10,402 nt of DNA, from the NCBI GenBank assembly GCA_041495845.1, contig JBGQDM010000109.1, forward strand, positions 1-10,402, given 5' to 3'. Positions 1 to 6,115 of the stretch are shown here, piece after piece; position 1 is the stretch's first letter; every line of letters begins with the position of its first letter. Below the pieces are notes generated by a model. That model saw nothing but the letters and a program-made list of their open reading frames with translations, did no database searches and was not told the DNA's origin. This DNA comes from JBGQDM01 sp041495845 (GTDB lineage Bacteria; Acidobacteriota; Terriglobia; Terriglobales; Acidobacteriaceae). The position numbers and the translations under genes are program-made.

Positions 1-446
1 AGTTGGCCGACGCTGCGGCGCGTCTCCACCCGGGCCACCGCTCCTTTTTTTAGTTCAATGGCCGCTTCGCAACCCGAAGCACTCACCAGGCGGCCGAGAA
101 ACTCGCTCAGATTGGGGTTGTGGCCTACCACCATCAGCGCTTCGTGACGCCGGTAGCGCTCGAGTAGCGCACGAAACGCCCCAAAATCCGCCCCCGGCCG
201 CAGCGCGTTATCGAAAACGATTTTTCCTTCGTGACCCATTTCGTTCCCCACCAGGGAGGCCGTTTGCGCCGAGCGTTTCAGCGGGCTGGAAAGGATTACT
301 TCTACTTGGGCTTGCATCGCCGCCAGCATGCGACCGATGTGGCCGCACTGCTCGATACCCTCGCGGTCGAGCGCGCGTTTTTCATCTTTCTTCGGACTGT
401 TCAGACTCTCACCAGCGCTGGCGTGACGCAGGAAATAGATGATCAT
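1..446 (-). CDS. sixA: SixA-type phosphohistidine phosphatase (3' end beyond the window)
   Basis: Histidine-phosphatase superfamily protein of the short SixA type, a cytoplasmic enzyme that removes phosphate from phosphohistidine on proteins. Read from the ATG at 446, the frame stays open for 148 codons to the window edge. The N-terminus MIIYFLRHAS carries the RH catalytic motif (R7, H8). S53-SPLKRSAQTA supplies the second arginine (R58), and VVGHNPNLSEF supplies the second catalytic histidine (H109). E. coli SixA is 161 aa, so probably only the last residues are missing. The start lies 6 bases after the ppk stop, and an AAGGAG (459-464) sits inside the end of ppk about 12 bases upstream, so the two genes should be co-transcribed and probably translationally coupled. 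Family assignment is secure. The substrate is not visible; phosphorylated PPK or a phosphorelay/PTS protein are candidates by inference only. Confidence 0.88.
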   Translation of the reverse strand, partial: MIIYFLRHASAGESLNSPKKDEKRALDREGIEQCGHIGRMLAAMQAQVEVILSSPLKRSAQTASLVGNEMGHEGKIVFDNALRPGADFGAFRALLERYRRHEALMVVGHNPNLSEFLGRLVSASGCEAAIELKKGAVARVETRRSVGQ

Positions 447-452
447 GAAACG

Positions 453-2597
453 CTATCGCTCCTTGCCCACGAGCAGCCTTGCCTTACGCGGCTGCGCCTG
501 CGGAATGTCGTTGGGAGTGGTTTTGCCTTCGGCCACGGCCATCAGGAAATCCTGGGCGGCAAAGCCTGCGGATTTGGCCCGCGCGCCGCGCCGAAGAAAA
601 CGAGTGTGCCGGTAGGCACCATCGCTCTCCAATATCCGGGCTTTGCGATTGTCGGCCAGATACGCCTGCAGCATTTCCTGCAGGATGCGGTCCCGCAGCA
701 ACGGATGACGCACCGGGACCAGCACTTCGACACGGTCGTAGAGATTGCGGGGCATCCAGTCGGCGCTGCCGAGATAGATTTCGTTCTCACCGCCATTTTC
801 GAAGTAGAAAATGCGGCTGTGTTCGAGGAAGCGACCCACGATGCTGCGCACCCGAATGCGACTGCTGGTGCCGCGAACCCCGGGACGGAGGCTGCAAATG
901 CCGCGCACGATAAGATCAATCTCCACCCCTGCCTGAGAAGCGCGATAGAGCGCCGCCACCATATTCTTGTCCAGCAGCGCGTTCATTTTGGCAATGATGC
1001 GTGCTGGCCGCCCGGCGCGCGCGTGTTCCGTCTCGCGGGCAATCAGCGCCAAGCACTTCTCCGCCAGATCCAGCGGCGCCACCAGCAGCGGACCATAGTT
1101 AGCGTGCTCGGCGTAGGCGGTCAGAAAAGAAAACACGTTGTGCACTGCGCCCGTGATCTCCGGGTCGGCCGTGAACAGGCTGAGATCGGTGTAGATGCGG
1201 GCGGTGGTGGCGTTGTAGTTGCCGGTGCCGATGTGGCAGTAGCGACGGGTCACGCCGTCGGGATCGCGGCGCACGAGCAGACAAAGTTTGCAATGCGTCT
1301 TGAGACCGACCAGCCCATGAAACACCTGCACCCCGGCGTCTTCCAGCTCCCGCGCCCAGCGGATGTTCGAAGCTTCATCGAAGCGGGCCTTGAGTTCGAC
1401 CACCGCCGTGACTTCTTTCTTTTCCGCGGCCGCGATCAGCGAAGGGACAATCAGCGAGTGTTCGCTGGTGCGGTACAGCGTCTGCTTGATGGAGAGAACA
1501 TTGGGATCCTCGGCTGCCGCTTCAATAAACGAAACCACCGCATCGTAGGAATCGTAGGGGTGATGCAGCAGAATGTCCTGGCGACGGATCTCCTCGAACA
1601 GATCTTTCGAGCTGCCCGTAAGACGTAATTCGCGCGGTACGAAGGTGCGGAACTTCAGGTCGGGCCGGTCCGTCTGGTCGAAAATGTTGAACAAACGCGA
1701 CAGGTTCACCGGGCCGTTGACGGGAAACACCTGCCACGGCTCCAGGTCGAAGTTGGTGCGTAGGCGCTCGATGATTTCCGGGTCGGCCTCGGCCTCGATT
1801 TCCAGACGGACGGCATCGCCCTTGCGGCGGTTGTGCAGTTCGGCGCGCACCGAATCGAGCAGGCTGCGCGACTCTTCTTCCGCCAGATACAGATTGCTGT
1901 TGCGGGTAACGCGGAACGCCGCCGAGGACACGATTTCGTAGCCTTTGTACATGCGTTCGGCGTGGTGGTTGACCAGGTCAGCCAGAAAAATGTAGTCGGT
2001 AGTTTCCTCGGAAGGCAGGCGCACCAGCCGCGGCAGGGCGCGAGGCACGGTGACCACTCCCATGTAGGTAGTGGAGGAGCGGCGACGGCGGCGCAACAGC
2101 AGCGCCATGCAGAGCGCCTTGTTGATGACGCGGGGGAACGGATGCGACGGATCAACGGTCACCGGGGTCAGCAGCGGATCGAGTTCGCGCTCGCAATAGT
2201 CATCCACGAATTCCAGCGCGCGGGAGTCCAGCTCCTGAATACCCAGCACCCGAATGCCATGACTGGCGAGCGCCGGGCGCAACTCTTCATTCCAGCATCG
2301 GTATTGGTCGTCGACAAAGCGGTGCGTGCGCTTGGAAATCAAGTCCCGCTGTTCGAGCAGCGAGAGACCGTCGGGGCCGCCTTCCGTGAAGCCGTCTTCA
2401 ATCTGCTGCACCATGCCAGCCACACGCACCTCGAAAAACTCGTCGAGGTTGCTGGCGCTAATGGCGAGAAACTTCACGCGCTCCAGCGGTGGATTGCTTT
2501 CGTCCTCCGCCTCTTCCAGCACGCGCCGGTTAAACTCCAGCCACGAAGCCTCGCGGTTCAGGTAGTAGCGCGACTTGTCAACGCGGGTGGGCGGCAT
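453..2597 (-). CDS. ppk: Polyphosphate kinase 1
   Basis: PPK1 reversibly transfers the gamma-phosphate of ATP to a growing polyphosphate chain through a phosphohistidine intermediate. At 714 aa it is full length (E. coli about 690). The N-terminal domain starts with the hallmark YYLNREASWLEFNRRVLEEA (11-30) and continues with KFLAISASNLDEFFEVRVAG (42-61). The catalytic half contains KQTLYR (371-376), ELKARFDEASNIRWA (401-415, R405), the phospho-acceptor histidine in GLKTHCKL (H435), HIGTGNYN (H455), and FLEHSRIFYFENGG with H593, followed by SADWMPRN. All expected catalytic residues are therefore present. The last roughly 40 residues form a basic, variable tail. The start is the ATG at 2597; its upstream sequence has only a weak GGAA, which suggests modest initiation or coupling to the gene 27 bases upstream. 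sixA follows 6 bases after the stop. Confidence 0.97.
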   Translation of the reverse strand: MPPTRVDKSRYYLNREASWLEFNRRVLEEAEDESNPPLERVKFLAISASNLDEFFEVRVAGMVQQIEDGFTEGGPDGLSLLEQRDLISKRTHRFVDDQYRCWNEELRPALASHGIRVLGIQELDSRALEFVDDYCERELDPLLTPVTVDPSHPFPRVINKALCMALLLRRRRRSSTTYMGVVTVPRALPRLVRLPSEETTDYIFLADLVNHHAERMYKGYEIVSSAAFRVTRNSNLYLAEEESRSLLDSVRAELHNRRKGDAVRLEIEAEADPEIIERLRTNFDLEPWQVFPVNGPVNLSRLFNIFDQTDRPDLKFRTFVPRELRLTGSSKDLFEEIRRQDILLHHPYDSYDAVVSFIEAAAEDPNVLSIKQTLYRTSEHSLIVPSLIAAAEKKEVTAVVELKARFDEASNIRWARELEDAGVQVFHGLVGLKTHCKLCLLVRRDPDGVTRRYCHIGTGNYNATTARIYTDLSLFTADPEITGAVHNVFSFLTAYAEHANYGPLLVAPLDLAEKCLALIARETEHARAGRPARIIAKMNALLDKNMVAALYRASQAGVEIDLIVRGICSLRPGVRGTSSRIRVRSIVGRFLEHSRIFYFENGGENEIYLGSADWMPRNLYDRVEVLVPVRHPLLRDRILQEMLQAYLADNRKARILESDGAYRHTRFLRRGARAKSAGFAAQDFLMAVAEGKTTPNDIPQAQPRKARLLVGKER

Positions 2598-2624
2598 AGG
2601 GTTTGAGGTTCCGGGTATCGGACT

Positions 2625-3023
2625 CTAGCGGGCCTTGGGCTTCGTCTCACCTGCCGGGGAAAGAGGCTTGTGTTTCAGCAGCGTTAGTTCGGCTTCGGAG
2701 CGGCCGGCGCGCTCAAGAAGAATACGGTGACCTCGGACGCGCATCCGCAACGTTTTCCCGACCGCCCAGGTGTCCGGGAGTTCCTCTTCCGGGGTACGAG
2801 GATCGTATTGCCCGAGAAAGAAGAAGCCCTCGGATTCGAGTCCAATCTCGTAGTATGGCTCCTCTCTGATGATGGGGCTATTGACGACGTAACCCAAGAC
2901 GCGGCTGTTGATTTTACGCTCCACCGTGACCACCGTGCCTGTCTGCTCGGCCTTCTCGACTGCCCACATCGTCCCCGGCAACGACAACACAACTGCCCAG
3001 GCAACGGAGCGCAAAAAATGCAT
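2625..3023 (-). CDS. Small exported protein of unknown function
   Basis: A 132-aa protein that I do not recognise. Residues 1-21 (MHFLRSVAWAVVLSLPGTMWA) form a clear signal peptide with a plausible cut before VEK, so the mature protein of about 111 aa should be periplasmic or secreted. The mature part is rich in alternating hydrophobic residues (TGTVVTVERKINSRVLGYVV; ESEGFFFLGQYD; KTLRMRVRGHRILLERAG), which suggests a small beta-barrel or sandwich. There are no cysteines and no obvious catalytic motif. The C-terminal tail (PLSPAGETKPKAR) is probably disordered. I chose the ATG at 3023 because AAAGGAA lies 7 bases upstream and it starts exactly at the signal peptide. The in-frame ATG at 3107 would put 28 residues before it and has its GGAGG only 3 bases away. 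It ends 27 bases before ppk and is probably in the same transcript. Confidence 0.72.
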   Translation of the reverse strand: MHFLRSVAWAVVLSLPGTMWAVEKAEQTGTVVTVERKINSRVLGYVVNSPIIREEPYYEIGLESEGFFFLGQYDPRTPEEELPDTWAVGKTLRMRVRGHRILLERAGRSEAELTLLKHKPLSPAGETKPKAR

Positions 3024-3089
3024 GGCGAAGTTCCTTTCACGAGTCTGCTCCCGGAAAGAGGGCTGGAGGAGCAGTCCGAGTGAAGCAAC

Positions 3090-3095
3090 AGTATA
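3090..3095 (-). promoter_or_regulatory. Candidate -10 element for the small-protein/ppk/sixA transcript
   Basis: On the minus strand this hexamer reads TATACT, a 5 of 6 match to TATAAT. It lies about 67 bases upstream of the 3023 start and downstream of the hairpin that should end the preceding transcription unit. No convincing -35 sequence stands 16-18 bases upstream, and I find no PHO-box-like 11-base repeat here. This is a weak prediction based on one hexamer. Confidence 0.3.
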
Positions 3096-3136
3096 AGCGA
3101 TGAACATGAGCCTCCGTGGGCTGGGGGCAGTAGAAA

Positions 3137-3160
3137 GGCGCCGGATCGAGATCCGGCGCC
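3137..3160 (-). terminator. Hairpin terminator after the pstS-porin unit
   Basis: A perfect 10-bp inverted repeat (GGCGCCGGAT / ATCCGGCGCC, 3137-3146 and 3151-3160) encloses a 4-base loop. It begins 21 bases past the porin stop codon. On the minus strand the stem is followed by TTTCT, a short U-rich tail, so it fits an intrinsic terminator for the porin transcript. The tail is poor, so it may be partial, or the stem may instead protect the mRNA 3' end. The symmetric stem could also be a copy of a dispersed palindromic repeat. Confidence 0.6.
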
Positions 3161-3181
3161 CCGCCTACGAAACCAGCCCGT

Positions 3182-4861
3182 CTAGAAACTGTAAATCAAG
3201 TCAAACTGCATTCGTTTCAACAGGTTGTCCTGCTTTCCAGCGGTGACGCCCGGTCCCAGAGCGGCGTGCTGCAGGTTGCTGTTGAGGGTGCGGCCGAACC
3301 AGCCGGTGAAGGCGGCAGTCACATTGGGATGAACCCGCCAGGTACCGAAAAGACGGTTCTGGATGACGTTGGTTGGTGCGCGCTGATCGGACTCGTTGAA
3401 GGACGCGATCACGGAGTCCTGCTCCTGTCGCAACCAGGCATACCCGAACTGAATGTCGCCTTTGTTGCGGTTCTGGCCCATGCCGACTTCGAAGTAGTAG
3501 GCGTGGGATTGCTTGCCCAGATCCGTTCGTTGGACGTTGTTGACGTCAAACGGCTGGTTCGCGCTCAGGTTGTTTTCATATTCCAGCAGCAAGTTCACCG
3601 GCAGGCGCTTGATGGGCGTCTTGAAGGTGTTGTTGAGGATGAAATCGGCATAGAAGAACTGCGAAGCGAAGTGCGGAACACCACCCGCGTCGTTAAACGT
3701 GGAGTTGGTGATACCGTTTGGACCGAACGCACAAGTTTTGGCCGGCACGGTCGGCAGTCCGGCGCCACCCGCACAACCCGGACCTTCGCCCGGAACCTGA
3801 ACCGGGGGTACAGGGGTAGTGGCGCCCGGTGCGGTGCCTGTGCTTGTCGCTTGCACGGCGAAGGCGCTGGCCTGCAAGATCGCATCCGGACTGTTGAACT
3901 TGATGGCCGAGAACGACGGCGTGGCCACCCAGAAATCGGAGCCGAGAGGCTGCAGTCGCGCCGACACCGTTCCGCCCAGCGCAAACGAGTCGGTACCCTT
4001 GCTGACTTCATTGAACAACATTTGGAAGAGGCCAAAGCTCACGTTCTTGACGATCTTCGTGTGCAGGTCGTAAGAGATCTTCTCGCTGAAGCCTTCTGGA
4101 TTCAAGTCTGAGTCGAAGGTGACCGGGGTGCGGTTCCAGGTGTAGGCGAACTTGCCTCCGGTTAATTGCAGCCACTTGTGGTTGCCGGGCTGGTAGGTAA
4201 GCCAGGCGCGATCCAGCCCGATCGTGTGCTTGTCGAAAAAATTGGTCAGAGTGGTGTTGGTGCTGGTGGGGTCGCCCAGGGAGCCGGTGGCAATGGACAA
4301 ACCGGCGGCGAAGGAATCGTTAAGCTTGCCATCGAAGCCGAACCGAACCCGAACCCGAGCGCGGTTGCGGTCGAACGCGTTTTGCTGGAAGAAACTCTCA
4401 CCGCGAACGCGAATGTCCCCGTTGAGGCGGAAGCGGCCAGTCAGACCTTCGAGCGCCGACACGCGCTTCTGGTCATCCTGGGAAGTGACAGCGGCGTTCG
4501 TCAGCGTCGTCTTGACGTCCGCCATGTCGCTGGAGAGCTTGCCGAAGGCTTCCTGTTGCTGCGCGCCCGCGGTCTCCACTGCGGCGGCTTTAGCCTTGGC
4601 GTCGGCGGCCTCACTCTGCGCCTGTTGCAATTGCTGCTGCGCTTGCTGCCAAGCGGAGTCACGCTGGGTCATGGCCTGCTTCAGCGCCTCAATCTGCTGT
4701 TGCTGCGCAGCCAAGGCGTCGCGCAAGGTTTGCACTTCTTGGGCCGTAGCGGAGGGTGGGGATGCAACCTTCGCGGCTGCCGTTTTCTTCTTCGAGGCGG
4801 TCTGGGCGGACAAGGTGCCGGCGAGCAGCAACACCATTCCCCAGTGCATTGCGGTCTTCAT
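3182..4861 (-). CDS. Putative outer-membrane porin with N-terminal coiled coil, in the pstS operon
   Basis: A 559-aa outer-membrane beta-barrel protein. Residues 1-20 (MKTAMHWGMVLLLAGTLSAQ) are a signal peptide. Residues about 40-138 are Ala/Gln-rich with heptad-like spacing (EVQTLRDALAAQQQQIEALK and following), typical of a periplasmic coiled coil. From about 142, RFRLNGDIRVRGE and NRARVRVRFGFDGKLNDSFAAGLSIATG begin a series of alternating strands like those of the 'putative porin' family (Porin_5 type), ending in FDLIYSF with a C-terminal Phe, the usual barrel-assembly signal. Residues about 337-395 form a Pro/Gly/Thr-rich insert with two cysteines (C363, C377), probably an external loop. 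The ATG at 4861 is preferred because AAAGGAG lies just upstream; the earlier ATG at 4879 would place that site inside the gene. It follows pstS by 39 bases with no terminator, so phosphate or polyphosphate passage is a reasonable inference, but substrate specificity cannot be read from the sequence. Confidence 0.83.
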   Translation of the reverse strand: MKTAMHWGMVLLLAGTLSAQTASKKKTAAAKVASPPSATAQEVQTLRDALAAQQQQIEALKQAMTQRDSAWQQAQQQLQQAQSEAADAKAKAAAVETAGAQQQEAFGKLSSDMADVKTTLTNAAVTSQDDQKRVSALEGLTGRFRLNGDIRVRGESFFQQNAFDRNRARVRVRFGFDGKLNDSFAAGLSIATGSLGDPTSTNTTLTNFFDKHTIGLDRAWLTYQPGNHKWLQLTGGKFAYTWNRTPVTFDSDLNPEGFSEKISYDLHTKIVKNVSFGLFQMLFNEVSKGTDSFALGGTVSARLQPLGSDFWVATPSFSAIKFNSPDAILQASAFAVQATSTGTAPGATTPVPPVQVPGEGPGCAGGAGLPTVPAKTCAFGPNGITNSTFNDAGGVPHFASQFFYADFILNNTFKTPIKRLPVNLLLEYENNLSANQPFDVNNVQRTDLGKQSHAYYFEVGMGQNRNKGDIQFGYAWLRQEQDSVIASFNESDQRAPTNVIQNRLFGTWRVHPNVTAAFTGWFGRTLNSNLQHAALGPGVTAGKQDNLLKRMQFDLIYSF

Positions 4862-4900
4862 TCGATCTCCTTTTGCCATGGTGGTGGGGTCGATCAATTC

Positions 4901-5905
4901 TTATTTCACTTGTTTGATTGCAGCTCTTACTTTCTCCGCCACGGGCGCTGGCAGCGGAGCGTAGGTGAGCTGCGCCGTCATCTTCTGGCCCTCATCCACC
5001 ATCCAGTTGAGGAAGTCGCCAATAATTTTCCCCCTGGCAGCGTCCTTGGACTGGGCAGGAATCAGCAACCACGTAAAGCTGGAAATCGGGTACGCGTCTT
5101 TCCCTGGTGCGTTGGTGATGGAGACGCGAAAGTCGGCCGGCATGCTCTTCATAGAAGCCGCCGCGGCAGTCGTGCTGTCCAGGCTGGCCTTCACGAAAGA
5201 GCCTGCAGGATTGCGCACGCTGCCGTAGGCAATGTTGTTCTGCACGGCGTAGATCAGTTCGATGTAGCCCATCGCTCCCGGGGTGATCCGGACGGTGCCA
5301 GCGACTCCTTCGTTACCCTTGCCGCCAAGACCCACCGGCCACTTCACCGAGGTCCCCTTCCCTACGGTGTCACGCCACTCACCGCTGATCTTGGATAAAT
5401 AGTCGGTGAAGATGAACGTAGTGCCGCTGCCATCAGAGCGATGGACCACGACAATCGTCTGCCCGGGAAAATTCACACCGGGGTTCGCTTTGGTGATGGC
5501 CGGATCGTTCCAACTGCTGATCTTGCCCAGAAAAATTCCCGCCAGCGCTTCGGGAGTGAACTTGATCTCTCCGCTCACACCCGGGACGTTGTACGCGGGC
5601 ACAACTGAACCCAGCACCGTGGGGATATGCAGAATCTTGACCTTGGACTGCGCCAGCTGGTCATCGCTCATGGGACCGTCACTGGCACCGAAATCTACCG
5701 TCCCGGCCAGCACCTGACGGATGCCACCGCCGCTGCCAATCGACTGGTAGTTGATTTGGACGTCGGAGTGGATTTTGTTGTATTCGCTGAACCACTTCGA
5801 ATACATGGGGTAAGGGAACGTAGCGCCCGCGCCATTGAGCGTAGTCTGGGCCCACGCGGGCAATACCCCCAATAAGCACACCAGCAGCGCGATTTTTCTA
5901 TGCAC
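4901..5905 (-). CDS. pstS: Periplasmic phosphate-binding protein PstS
   Basis: PstS captures inorganic phosphate in the periplasm and hands it to the PstCAB ATP-driven permease. The 334-aa protein has a signal peptide (1-19, ending AWA-Q, no lipobox). The phosphate-site motifs are all present: NGAGATFPYPMYSKWF (24-39), YQSIGSGGGI (53-62), DFGASDGPMSD (71-81) and HRSDGSGTTFIFTDYLS (155-171). Length matches the family. The start is GTG at 5905, set by AGGAGG 6 bases upstream. The ATG at 5909 is in another frame and reaches a stop after three codons. Four 11-base-spaced PHO repeats lie upstream, implying PhoB-type induction under phosphate starvation. A porin follows at 39 bases where pstC would be expected, and pstCAB and phoU are not in this window. 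Confidence 0.96.
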   Translation of the reverse strand: MHRKIALLVCLLGVLPAWAQTTLNGAGATFPYPMYSKWFSEYNKIHSDVQINYQSIGSGGGIRQVLAGTVDFGASDGPMSDDQLAQSKVKILHIPTVLGSVVPAYNVPGVSGEIKFTPEALAGIFLGKISSWNDPAITKANPGVNFPGQTIVVVHRSDGSGTTFIFTDYLSKISGEWRDTVGKGTSVKWPVGLGGKGNEGVAGTVRITPGAMGYIELIYAVQNNIAYGSVRNPAGSFVKASLDSTTAAAASMKSMPADFRVSITNAPGKDAYPISSFTWLLIPAQSKDAARGKIIGDFLNWMVDEGQKMTAQLTYAPLPAPVAEKVRAAIKQVK

Positions 5906-5911
5906 TCATTT

Positions 5912-5917
5912 CCTCCT
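5912..5917 (-). promoter_or_regulatory. Ribosome binding site that decides the pstS GTG start
   Basis: The minus strand reads AGGAGG, a perfect core Shine-Dalgarno sequence, 6 bases before the GTG at 5905. The out-of-frame ATG at 5909 is only 2 bases away, too close for normal initiation, which supports GTG as the true start. Confidence 0.85.
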
Positions 5918-5938
5918 GGACAGTGGGTTGCACTGATC

Positions 5939-5944
5939 TTTGTA
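5939..5944 (-). promoter_or_regulatory. Candidate -10 element of the pstS promoter
   Basis: The minus strand reads TACAAA, a 4 of 6 match to TATAAT, 10 bases downstream of the last PHO repeat. In PhoB-activated promoters the PHO box replaces the -35 element and ends about 10 bases before the -10, so the position fits better than the sequence does. Confidence 0.45.
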
Positions 5945-5954
5945 GCCGGGCTTT

Positions 5955-5994
5955 GTTACAGTTCCGTTACAGAAAGGTGAAAATTTCGTGAAGG
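5955..5994 (-). promoter_or_regulatory. PHO box array (PhoB/PhoP-type response regulator site) before pstS
   Basis: On the minus strand 5955-5972 reads CTGTAACGGAACTGTAAC: two identical 7-base repeats separated by 4 bases, the architecture of the PHO box (consensus CTGTCAT-N4-CTGTCAT). Two weaker repeats continue at the same 11-base period upstream, TTTTCAC (5977-5983) and CCTTCAC (5988-5994), so four monomer sites in phase are present. The location, directly before pstS, is where PhoB sites occur in known phosphate regulons. The regulator gene itself is not in the window. Confidence 0.82.
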
Positions 5995-6004
5995 GCCTGT
6001 TTTA

Positions 6005-6022
6005 GCGTTGCGGGCGCAACGC
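6005..6022. other. Perfect inverted repeat in the 210-base gap between the TPR-like gene and pstS
   Basis: GCGTTGCG and CGCAACGC form an 8-bp perfect stem with a 2-base loop. It lies about 94 bases past the stop of the TPR-like gene and 10 bases upstream of the PHO array. Neither strand has a T-run after the stem, so an intrinsic terminator is doubtful; it may aid factor-dependent termination or mRNA 3' protection for block A. A weaker 6-bp inverted repeat (CAGGTT/AACCTG, 6059-6078) also lies in this gap. I see no gene in 5906-6115. Confidence 0.35.
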
Positions 6023-6115
6023 GGAGCAGAGGATCAGCAGTATGCGGGTCCGCAACTTCAGGTTATTACTTGAACCTGTCGTCCGGCAAAGCGAGCGGAG
6101 TTCACCATCAAAAAG

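Noticed and set aside
231..1628. A 465-codon open frame on the plus strand opposite ppk
   Set aside because: It lies opposite ppk and the sixA start, both of which have full family motifs. Its protein is rich in His, Arg and Gln with no recognisable domain, as expected of an antisense shadow in GC-rich DNA.
1833..2606. A 257-codon plus-strand open frame opposite the N-terminal part of ppk
   Set aside because: Antisense to the strongly conserved PPK1 N-terminal domain; no motif and no ribosome site were seen.
3024..3107. Upstream in-frame ATG (3107) as the start of the small exported protein
   Set aside because: It would bury the signal peptide 28 residues inside the protein and has a ribosome site only 3 bases away. 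The ATG at 3023 has well-spaced AAAGGAA and begins the signal peptide directly.
3024..3136. A possible second PHO box before the small-protein/ppk unit
   Set aside because: Several TTCA/CTGT-like words occur, but none recur at 11-base spacing, so no PHO site can be supported.
4166..5398. A 410-codon open frame on the plus strand opposite pstS and the porin
   Set aside because: It crosses two convincing minus-strand genes and their gap. Its low-complexity Leu/Gly/His-rich product is the complement of the porin coiled coil, not a real protein.
5898..5909. ATG-AGT-GCA-stop mini reading frame just before pstS, as a possible leader peptide
   Set aside because: The ATG is only 2 bases from the AGGAGG, while the pstS GTG is ideally spaced. 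Three codons overlapping the true start look like chance, not a regulatory leader.
6059..6078. CAGGTT/AACCTG inverted repeat as a terminator for the TPR-like gene
   Set aside because: The stem is only 6 bp with an 8-base loop, AT-rich at its base, and no T-run follows on the minus strand.
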